Position numbers and translations under genes: made by a program. This document shows, one piece after another, positions 1-4,638 of a DNA stretch of 5,838 bases. How positions within the stretch are numbered: position 1 is the stretch's first letter; the number at the start of each line of letters is the position of its first letter. The notes under the pieces were generated by a model. That model was given only the letters and a program-made list of their open reading frames with translations. It made no database searches and was not told the origin of the DNA. The DNA comes from Thermotogae bacterium (GTDB lineage: Bacteria; Thermotogota; Thermotogae; UBA12178): NCBI GenBank assembly GCA_003641795.1, contig QNAP01000117.1, positions 1-5,838 of the forward strand. The letters are read 5' to 3'.

Positions 1-324
1 GAAGAAAGCGAGTGCGAGCTGTGTGAGCGTGGGGGATTCACCCCTCCTTCTTCATGGAAGTGCCCGTTTGTGAGTGCGAGCGAGGGAAAAAGCGGAGCAC
101 AACAAGCATTCTGCAATGTGAAATCCTCTATTTCTTCGCGTGGGTCGTTTTGTGGATGCGAACGAGGGAGAAAGCGAGTGCGAGCTGTGTGAGCGTGGGG
201 GATTCACCACTTTCGTCCGTTTGTGAGTGCGTGCAAGGGAAAAAGCGAAGCACTACAAGCATTCTGCAATGCGAAACCCCTATCTCTTCGCGAGAGTCGC
301 TCTGTGGATGCGAATGAGGAAGCG
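1..324. repeat. Imperfect tandem repeat array, about 153-166 bp per unit, cut by the left window edge
   Basis: Bases 4-42 recur without mismatch at 170-208 (39 bp, offset 166). Bases 64-167 recur at about 217-319 with scattered substitutions and a one-base deletion (offset 153, then 152). Each unit is built from two related 28-nt elements: A-type at 67-94 and 220-247 (TTTGTGAGTGCG then AGGGAAAAAGCG), and B-type at 149-176 and 301-324 (TGTGGATGCGAA then a purine run; the last copy is 4 nt shorter). Both A copies are followed by a small GCATT-CTGC-AATG(C/T) inverted repeat near 106-119 and 259-272. Both strands are open in places, but the predicted peptides are low-complexity and change frame between units, so I read this as non-coding repetitive DNA. 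It lies downstream of the ABC operon and its full extent to the left is unknown. Confidence 0.85.
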
Positions 325-347
325 ATCCACCAAAGTCGGGATCGCTT
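320..347 (-). terminator. Hairpin downstream of the ABC operon, possible weak terminator
   Basis: Bases 320-328 (AAGCGATCC) pair perfectly with 339-347 (GGATCGCTT) across a 10-nt loop, giving a 9-bp stem that starts 6 nt after the ATPase stop codon. On the minus strand the stem is followed by CCTCATT, which is only moderately U-rich, so this is not a classical intrinsic terminator. Its place immediately after the last operon gene makes a role in ending transcription or stabilising the 3' end plausible. Confidence 0.45.
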
Positions 348-352
348 TGCCT

Positions 353-1156
353 TCAAATCAAACTGAGTTTCGCGGAACGCTTGAGATATGCTGTCCCTAT
401 CTCCACAAAACTGGGATACCTTCCGATATCTCTTCTTGTCTCTACCAGCACCGTGCCATCATCGAAGGAGAAAAGCACCCTATCTTCGTCGCTCAACTCC
501 GATGGCCTTGTCACCCTGTGCGTTTCCTTCGCATGGGCCAAACTGTCCGCATAGACCGTTCTCCCCTCGCTTATGATGGCGAAGCTGTCTGCCACCCACT
601 CTACCTCGTCGAGCTGGTGCGTGGATATCACTACGGTTCTGCCCTCCAGTTCCTTGAAAATAGAGAGCATCTCGGTTTTCTTTTCCACATCGATCCCTTG
701 TGTGGGCTCATCGAGCAACAAAAGCCCTGCCCCGCTTGCCAGCGTCAACGAGAGAAAAAAGAGCGTCCTCATACCGGCGGAAAACGAAGAGACAGGCTTT
801 TCTTCATCCACTTTGAAGTGGAGGATCAGATCCCTGAACAGCCGCGAGCTCCATCGAGGATAAAGAAGTTGCCACAGTTCTTCGTACTGGCTGGGTTTCA
901 GCTTCGAAAGCGTGGTGCGGGACTCTTCCAGCACAGCAATCCGGTCCTTCACCCTAAAGGGAGAAGATCCGAAGACCCTGACTCTCCCCGAGTCTGGCGC
1001 TATCTCACCACACAAACACCTCAGCGTGGTTGTCTTGCCCGCACCGTTGGGACCCACCAAGACGAATATATCCCCCTCTTTCACTTCAAAACTCACGCTC
1101 GAAACGGCGATCTTTCCGTTAAACCTCTTCTCCAAGGTCTCAACCTCTACGACCAC
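353..1156 (-). CDS. ABC transporter ATP-binding protein
   Basis: This 267-residue protein is the cytoplasmic motor of an ABC-2 type exporter, hydrolysing ATP to drive the permease encoded just upstream. Walker A is GPNGAGKTT (residues 35-43), the signature segment is FSAGMR (125-130), Walker B with the catalytic glutamate is LLLLDE (145-150), the D-loop region is GID (154-156) and the H-loop is STH (178-180). The Q-loop position seems to carry glutamate (VLEE, 75-78) rather than glutamine, a change also met in other short exporter ATPases. About 50 C-terminal residues follow the nucleotide-binding domain and match nothing I recognise. The start is GTG at 1156, preceded by a strong AAGGAGGG (1163-1170) with 6-nt spacing. 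The frame is open further upstream to an ATG at 1381, but that stretch lies inside the permease gene. It overlaps the permease gene by 10 nt. The substrate is unknown. Confidence 0.93.
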   Translation of the reverse strand: MVVEVETLEKRFNGKIAVSSVSFEVKEGDIFVLVGPNGAGKTTTLRCLCGEIAPDSGRVRVFGSSPFRVKDRIAVLEESRTTLSKLKPSQYEELWQLLYPRWSSRLFRDLILHFKVDEEKPVSSFSAGMRTLFFLSLTLASGAGLLLLDEPTQGIDVEKKTEMLSIFKELEGRTVVISTHQLDEVEWVADSFAIISEGRTVYADSLAHAKETHRVTRPSELSDEDRVLFSFDDGTVLVETRRDIGRYPSFVEIGTAYLKRSAKLSLI

Positions 1157-1704
1157 AGTCTTCCCTCCTTCTCGTAGCTCAGCATCGCCAGCGCGAAGAC
1201 AGCACCGTCGATCACCAACGCCAAAGGTGATCCCACATAGCTGGGGCTCAACAGCTTCCATGGTGTTGCTGAAAGTATCAGATCTATCACCACGATCAAA
1301 AGTGGCAGGCCGAAATTTCCCTTCCCGATGCTGACAAACACAACGCTGAGCCCGTATACGAAAGCCATAGCACCCAGCCATCTCAGAGGTTCAACACCCA
1401 CACCGCTTCCAGAGACAGCACTTACCAAAAGTCCAGAAACCAGCAGCACCGCTGCCCCGGCAGCGAAATCGCCGAGAAAGAGTTGCCATCGCCTCACTGG
1501 AAGAGACAGCACGAGCCTGTCTTCACCGTTTTCCACGTCCCTGGGAAGAAGCGAGGAAAACAAAAAGAGCGAGACCAAGGCTCTCCACGGTTGAGAAGGT
1601 ATGAGGAAGAGCAAGAACATCGCAAAAAACCTTCCGGGCCTTTCCAAAAAGTTCCGCTTCAAGGTAAACTCTATCCAGCTCAACTTCAAAGCTCTTTCAC
1701 TCAC
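1147..1704 (-). CDS. Small ABC-2 type permease
   Basis: This 185-residue integral membrane protein is the likely transmembrane partner of the ATPase encoded next. Hydrophobic segments lie at about 27-53 (one long or two short helices), 75-98, 107-127, 130-148 and 157-176. The cytoplasmic stretch DVENGEDRLVLSLPVRRWQ (56-74), just before the second hydrophobic block, is characteristic of ABC-2 permeases of the ABC2_membrane_5 type, in which an acidic/Asn-Gly segment is followed by a 'SLPVSR'-like motif. That family runs near 200 residues, so the protein is short but probably complete; it would have to dimerise to form a channel. The start is GTG at 1704, with GGAGG (1714-1718) 9 nt upstream. 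It overlaps the regulator gene by 8 nt and the ATPase gene by 10 nt, which indicates translational coupling. The family assignment is from motif memory; the exported compound cannot be inferred. Confidence 0.82.
   Translation of the reverse strand: MSERALKLSWIEFTLKRNFLERPGRFFAMFLLFLIPSQPWRALVSLFLFSSLLPRDVENGEDRLVLSLPVRRWQLFLGDFAAGAAVLLVSGLLVSAVSGSGVGVEPLRWLGAMAFVYGLSVVFVSIGKGNFGLPLLIVVIDLILSATPWKLLSPSYVGSPLALVIDGAVFALAMLSYEKEGRLWS
1163..1170 (-). promoter_or_regulatory. Ribosome binding site that fixes the ATPase start
   Basis: On the minus strand these bases read AAGGAGGG, close to an ideal anti-16S match, and lie 6 nt before the GTG at 1156. This supports the GTG over the ATG at 1381, which would add 75 residues that read like no ABC protein and fall within the permease gene. 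Confidence 0.8.
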
Positions 1705-2050
1705 CTTTCCACACCTCCATCAAAAGCACCATCGCCAAAGATCTGTCCACTCCACTGCTTTTCAGCTTCTCAGCGATTCCTTCAAGCTCTTCGATCAACT
1801 CCTTCGGCAATATCTCCGACTTGCTCACAAAATACCCCTTACCATGTTGAACATCCAAAACCCCCTCGTGCACCAGATCATCGAGCGCTCTAAGCACGGT
1901 ATTGACGTTCACCCCGAGCCGCTGCGCCAGCTCACGAACAGGCGGGAGCTTATCACCTTCCCTGAGCTTTCCAAGTATGATCTCCTTCTTCACCTGGAGT
2001 GCTATCTGTTTCTGAACAGGGATCACCGAGCGCCTGTCAACAACGATCAC
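1697..2050 (-). CDS. GntR family transcriptional regulator, YtrA type
   Basis: This 117-residue DNA-binding protein is almost entirely a GntR winged helix-turn-helix (about residues 10-77). It has the typical LREGDKLPPVRELAQRLGVN (29-48), TVLRALDDLVHEG (51-63) and the wing HGKGYFV (69-75). The roughly 40 residues after it (80-117) are helical, and there is no large effector-binding domain. This short layout is the YtrA subfamily, whose members usually sit beside ABC transporter genes and repress their own operon. The start is GTG at 2050, sharing a GTGA overlap (4 nt) with the preceding gene's stop. AGGAAGAGGG-type purines at 2054-2065 serve as ribosome binding site. The next gene overlaps by 8 nt. 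Inference: it represses the promoter at 2943-2971; its ligand is unknown. It is encoded second in the operon, whereas ytr- and pmt-type cassettes encode the regulator first. Confidence 0.92.
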   Translation of the reverse strand: MIVVDRRSVIPVQKQIALQVKKEIILGKLREGDKLPPVRELAQRLGVNVNTVLRALDDLVHEGVLDVQHGKGYFVSKSEILPKELIEELEGIAEKLKSSGVDRSLAMVLLMEVWKGE

Positions 2051-2901
2051 AATCCCTCTTCCTCCACTCTGACTCTTCCAACGTGGCTACCCGAGATCTT
2101 CAACTGATCCCTGCTCACACCCCTGGGCAATACCACCCGCAGATCTACCCCAACGGCGTCCACAATGATCGTTCTGACACCCTCCCACCGCTGTGTAAAA
2201 CGTACCGTACCTTCCACACCCGCTGCATCGACAACGAGTCTATCGCATTCGATAACATCCACATCGATCTTGGTGCCCGCACCGTCGATTTTCAATGTAT
2301 CGCAGCGCAGCGATCCACGAATGCGCACACCTGCACTATCCACATCCATATTGTCCACATTGATATCTCCATCCACCACCGCCCCCGCCGCGTTAATGTG
2401 CAATCGGTGAAGTCTGCCGGTTTCGACATACGCCCGTGCTTTTTTTGCAAAAGAAGATGCCGAGATCTTCAACGTGTCACCAAGACGTTCTACTCGTACA
2501 CCCTGGGTGATTTCATAAACCTCCACATCTGACCTCCTTTTTTCGAACTCCACGTGTATTCCCGGGATATTGACCTCGAGCACGGCTATACCCCTATAGC
2601 TTCCCAGAAACCCTCTGCCGTCGTCTTTCTGGCTTTCGAACCCACTGTCAAAAGGTATCCACCAAGTTCCCGTCCAACCCCAGTTCAAAAAACCTCCCCA
2701 ACTCCAAGAAACCGAAGCCACCACAAAGAGGAGAACCACAACGACCATGAAAATCACAAGCCCGCTTCTTTTGGATGCAAACGCCAGCCCTACCGCTCCA
2801 AAACCAGCGAGAACAACCCCAAAAAGTGTCCAACTCGCGCCAATCCATGCACCGAGCAATGCCAGCAAAACTGCAACTGCGAGGATTAACGTTACTTTCA
2901 A
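2047..2901 (-). CDS. Membrane-anchored protein with extracytoplasmic beta-helix (DUF4097-like) domain
   Basis: This 284-residue protein is encoded by the first gene of the operon. Three hydrophobic segments (about 3-20, 25-43 and 47-66) form the N-terminal anchor. The positive loop SKRSG (43-47) between the second and third predicts that the C-terminal 218 residues face outside. A Trp-rich stretch follows the third helix (W66, W68, W74, W76, W80, W81). Residues 167-251 contain five repeated rungs whose core reads (I/V)-(N/D)-x-(A/V)-G, with glycines at 173, 191, 209, 228 and 251, as in the right-handed beta-helix fold of DUF4097 / 'adhesin head GIN domain' proteins. The start is TTG at 2901, the only start-like codon after the in-frame stop at 2926-2928; G-rich bases at 2907-2913 are the probable ribosome binding site. 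The function is unknown. Such proteins often accompany envelope-stress or transport regulators, so a sensing or binding role for the adjacent ABC system is an inference. Confidence 0.82.
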   Translation of the reverse strand: MKVTLILAVAVLLALLGAWIGASWTLFGVVLAGFGAVGLAFASKRSGLVIFMVVVVLLFVVASVSWSWGGFLNWGWTGTWWIPFDSGFESQKDDGRGFLGSYRGIAVLEVNIPGIHVEFEKRRSDVEVYEITQGVRVERLGDTLKISASSFAKKARAYVETGRLHRLHINAAGAVVDGDINVDNMDVDSAGVRIRGSLRCDTLKIDGAGTKIDVDVIECDRLVVDAAGVEGTVRFTQRWEGVRTIIVDAVGVDLRVVLPRGVSRDQLKISGSHVGRVRVEEEGL

Positions 2902-2930
2902 GCCAACACCCCCACTCCAGATATGTCATA

Positions 2931-2952
2931 GTGTTCTACTACATTATAACAC
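2931..2952. promoter_or_regulatory. Candidate operator for the operon's GntR repressor
   Basis: GTGTT (2931-2935) and AACAC (2948-2952) form an inverted repeat with a 12-nt spacer that covers the -10 box and the expected transcription start. GntR proteins bind inverted repeats with GT/AC ends, so this is the natural place for autoregulation. A five-base arm can occur by chance, hence the moderate confidence. Confidence 0.4.
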
Positions 2953-2971
2953 ACGTAAGACAAAATGTAAA
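2943..2971 (-). promoter_or_regulatory. Sigma-A type promoter of the ABC/GntR operon
   Basis: On the minus strand TTTACA (2971-2966) and a perfect TATAAT (2948-2943) are separated by exactly 17 nt. Transcription would begin near 2936, leaving a leader of about 35 nt before the TTG start at 2901. This is the best promoter in the window and correctly placed for the operon. Confidence 0.8.
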
Positions 2972-3005
2972 GCATCAACTCTTACATCGTCCCTGATGCC
3001 TCTTC

Positions 3006-3036
3006 TCTTCGCACCGGTATAATGAATGCGCGAAGA
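3006..3036 (+). promoter_or_regulatory. TATAAT box framed by a 7-bp inverted repeat
   Basis: TCTTCGC (3006-3012) and GCGAAGA (3030-3036) flank a perfect plus-strand TATAAT (3018-3023). No good -35 is seen at the right distance: TGATGC (2994-2999) at 18 nt is weak. It points toward the gene-poor stretch to the right and may be a relic promoter or an operator-controlled one. Confidence 0.3.
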
Positions 3037-3193
3037 ACACAAACAATTGAAAGGATGGCCCAACAATAACGCTCAAAAACGTTGGAAATATCCCCGACCG
3101 CTTCGATGCGTTTATTCAAAAGATCATTGAGAAGATGGAAGCTGAGCGGGATGAAGGGCATAATTTTACTGACTCACCAACATGTCAGAAATG

Positions 3194-3202
3194 TGCTATA
3201 AT
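3194..3202 (+). promoter_or_regulatory. Extended -10 promoter candidate for the DUF2804 gene
   Basis: The bases read TGC followed by a perfect TATAAT (3197-3202), an extended -10 that can work without a good -35; the bases 17 nt upstream (TCACCA, 3174-3179) are a poor -35. Transcription from about 3209 would give a leader of roughly 245 nt before the ATG at 3456. Confidence 0.45.
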
Positions 3203-3246
3203 TAGTTTACAAGAAGGTCAAAAAGTTGACTCGAGATGGGCTTTGT

Positions 3247-3363
3247 GAGGTTCTATTCTGGTGAAACCTCTGGGGAAGTGCAGAGAAAGGGAGGTGTGTT
3301 GAAAGAGAAATTATAGATGTAGCGAGGGGTTTCATCAGATGGAGGTTTAGAAGCTCTAAAACC
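3247..3363 (+). other. Potentially structured 5' leader with competing helices
   Basis: Bases 3265-3270 (AACCTC) can pair with 3247-3252 (GAGGTT). The overlapping stretch 3260-3270 can instead pair with 3326-3336 (11 pairs, two of them G-U), and 3264-3270 is also complementary to 3342-3348 (GAGGTTT). A separate hairpin joins 3344-3351 (GGTTTAGA) to 3355-3363 with a 3-nt loop and one bulged A. The pairings exclude one another. I see no match to a known riboswitch class; the function is speculative. Confidence 0.3.
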
Positions 3364-3455
3364 GCTACTTTAAACATAACGAAAGAATTAGGCGAGAAAA
3401 CGAGGCATTTTGAACAAGTCTAAAGGAAAGAAAGTACCTTATTGGGAGGCTTGTC

Positions 3456-4481
3456 ATGAAACAACATCAGATAACTGAACCTTCGGATTTGTTAAATGAG
3501 GATGGGACACTTAGGCAAATTGGTTGGGCTAAAGATTTGCTTTTGAGGTATGATAGGAAGAAAGTTAAGGCACCCAAATTCAGGATAAAGGAATGGGACT
3601 ACTACTGCATCTTACGAAACCCGTATGGCATTGCCTTTACTATTTCAGACCTTGGATACGTAGGGTTCGTGTCGATAACTTTTCTCGATTTTGCAAATCG
3701 CAAGGAAGTAACAAAAAGTACTTTTACTTTATTCCCACTTGGATCATTCAATATGCCATATTCCTCAAAAGAAGGGGATGTGGTTTTTCAAAAGGGAAAC
3801 TCTTATCTCAAATTCTTAAAACGCAAAGATCAAAGAATAATCCAAGTCAATATAACGTCTTTCAATAAAGGGCAACCACTAACAGGGGAAATTAGCTTGC
3901 ACCAACCCCCATCTCTGGAATCCATGGTCATCACTATTCCGTTTCCGGAATCTAAATACGCTTTCTACTACAACCAGAAGATCAATTGCATGCCGGCAAA
4001 GGGTGAGGTTTCGTTTGGTGATCGAAGGTTCTTATTTGATCCAGAAGATAGCTTTGGCGTGCTCGATTGGGGTAGAGGAGTATGGCCGTATAAAAACACA
4101 TGGTACTGGGGTTCAGCTTCAGGTAAAGTTGGTGGTGAATTATTCGGTTTCAACATTGGATATGGTTTTGGTGATAATTCTCGTGCGACTGAAAATATGT
4201 TATTTTACAAAGGCAAGGCCCATAAGTTAGAGGAAGTGAGATTCCATATACCACCTGACGACTACCTCAAACCTTGGACTTTTACCAGCAACGATTCCAG
4301 GTTTGAAATGGTGTTCAAACCAATAATTGACCGTCATTCGAACGTAAATCTATTGGTCTTTCAATCAAATCAACATCAGGTGTTCGGTTACTTCTCGGGA
4401 AGAGTTGTTCTCGATCCCGGAAGAGAAATCGTGATTAGAGATCTACTCGGTTTTGCAGAAAAGGTGAACAATAGATGGTGA
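3456..4481 (+). CDS. DUF2804 family protein
   Basis: This 341-residue protein has the hallmarks of the DUF2804 family. They are an opening with a Gly-Thr/Leu turn and tryptophan (NEDGTLRQIGWA, 14-25), the central GVLDWGRGVWPYKNTWYWGS (201-220), GFNIGYGFGDNSRATENMLF (231-250), and a C-terminal QVFGYFSG (308-315) leading to GFAEKVNNRW (332-341). It has the full family length. There is no signal peptide or membrane segment, so it should be cytoplasmic; it is rich in aromatic residues and predicted beta strands. The family has no established biochemical role. The start is ATG at 3456, with GGGAGG (3444-3449) 6 nt upstream, an excellent site. It stands alone on the plus strand, converges with the aldehyde dehydrogenase gene, and much of it is more A+T-rich than the operon to its left. 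I am sure of the family, not of a function. Confidence 0.88.
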   Translation: MKQHQITEPSDLLNEDGTLRQIGWAKDLLLRYDRKKVKAPKFRIKEWDYYCILRNPYGIAFTISDLGYVGFVSITFLDFANRKEVTKSTFTLFPLGSFNMPYSSKEGDVVFQKGNSYLKFLKRKDQRIIQVNITSFNKGQPLTGEISLHQPPSLESMVITIPFPESKYAFYYNQKINCMPAKGEVSFGDRRFLFDPEDSFGVLDWGRGVWPYKNTWYWGSASGKVGGELFGFNIGYGFGDNSRATENMLFYKGKAHKLEEVRFHIPPDDYLKPWTFTSNDSRFEMVFKPIIDRHSNVNLLVFQSNQHQVFGYFSGRVVLDPGREIVIRDLLGFAEKVNNRW

Positions 4482-4638
4482 CGAACGGAATATCGCGGCA
4501 AGGAAAGGTGGCATCAATCTTTGGAAACGCGAGACACCCGGTGGAATTCGCTACAGTGGCTGGGTAAAGAAAGCACGTCTTGGATGGGAGGAATGGAAAG
4601 CACGCTTTTTTATTGAATTTTTGTGTGCACCCAGGCAA
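4482..4638. other. Convergent intergenic gap, no firm gene
   Basis: This 157-base gap separates two converging genes. It has a T-run at 4605-4610 that could help end plus-strand transcription, but only a weak stem before it. A nine-base direct repeat, GAAAGCACG, occurs at 4569-4577 and 4596-4604. A 30-codon frame (4475-4567) overlaps the end of the DUF2804 gene in an ATGGTGA junction, and a minus-strand 67-codon frame (4435-4638) crosses the gap. Neither looks like a known protein. Confidence 0.5.
4596..4612 (+). terminator. Weak terminator candidate after the DUF2804 gene
   Basis: GAAAG (4596-4600) can pair with CTTTT (4605-4609) around the loop CACG, leading into a T-rich run (4606-4611). 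The stem is short and A/U-rich, far below a typical intrinsic terminator, but no stronger hairpin is visible between the converging genes. Confidence 0.2.

Larger units (their letters stand above)
3051..3423 (+). pseudogene. Possible decayed gene remnant, family not recognised
   Basis: Three plus-strand phases are open in succession. Bases 3051-3248 encode 65 residues including GNIPDRFDAFIQKIIEKMEA, which has the amphipathic, charged character of real protein. Bases 3236-3316 give 26 residues beginning MGFVRFYSGETSGEVQ. Bases 3265-3423 give 52 residues including EREIIDVARGFIRWRF and TLNITKELGEK. None has a convincing start with a ribosome binding site, and the phase changes twice, as expected of a frameshifted relic. 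I do not recognise the family. Chance open frames in A-rich DNA remain a fair alternative. Confidence 0.25.
2972..3455. other. Intergenic stretch without an intact gene
   Basis: About 480 bases separate the operon promoter from the DUF2804 gene. They contain a TATAAT within an inverted repeat (3018-3023), an open frame without a usual start (3051-3248), an extended -10 (3194-3202), a 26-codon ATG frame with no ribosome binding site (3236-3316), another start-less frame (3265-3423) and a potentially folded leader (about 3247-3363). I found no tRNA, recognised riboswitch or transposon end. Confidence 0.6.

Noticed and set aside
54..317. Plus-strand open frame of 87 codons in the repeat array (Cys/Ser-rich peptide)
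   Set aside because: It is made of the repeated units themselves and no independent coding signal is seen; open frames also exist on the minus strand of the same repeats.
1..324. CRISPR array
   Set aside because: Repeats are long, imperfect, of two types and unequally spaced, and the sequences between them are themselves repeated, unlike unique spacers.
227..1177. Plus-strand open frame of 316 codons
   Set aside because: It lies antisense to the well-supported ABC ATPase, starts within the repeat array and has no recognisable domain; it is a shadow of the G+C-rich gene on the other strand.
353..1381. Longer 342-residue version of the ATPase starting at ATG 1381
   Set aside because: The added 75 residues fall inside the permease gene and resemble no ABC protein; GTG 1156 has a strong ribosome binding site.
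1999..2532. Plus-strand open frame of 177 codons
   Set aside because: It is antisense to the beta-helix protein and the regulator, is rich in His/Thr/Ser as expected of a reverse-frame shadow, and lacks a ribosome binding site.
3321..3363. tRNA or known riboswitch in the DUF2804 leader
   Set aside because: There is no cloverleaf, no TΨC-like GTTCRA segment and no conserved riboswitch core that I can recognise; only simple hairpins remain.
3968..4156. Minus-strand open frame of 62 codons
   Set aside because: It lies entirely opposite the conserved central motif region of the DUF2804 gene.
4435..4638. Minus-strand open frame of 67 codons in the convergent gap
   Set aside because: It overlaps the conserved C-terminus of the DUF2804 protein on the other strand and shows no domain; it is kept only as part of the gap description.
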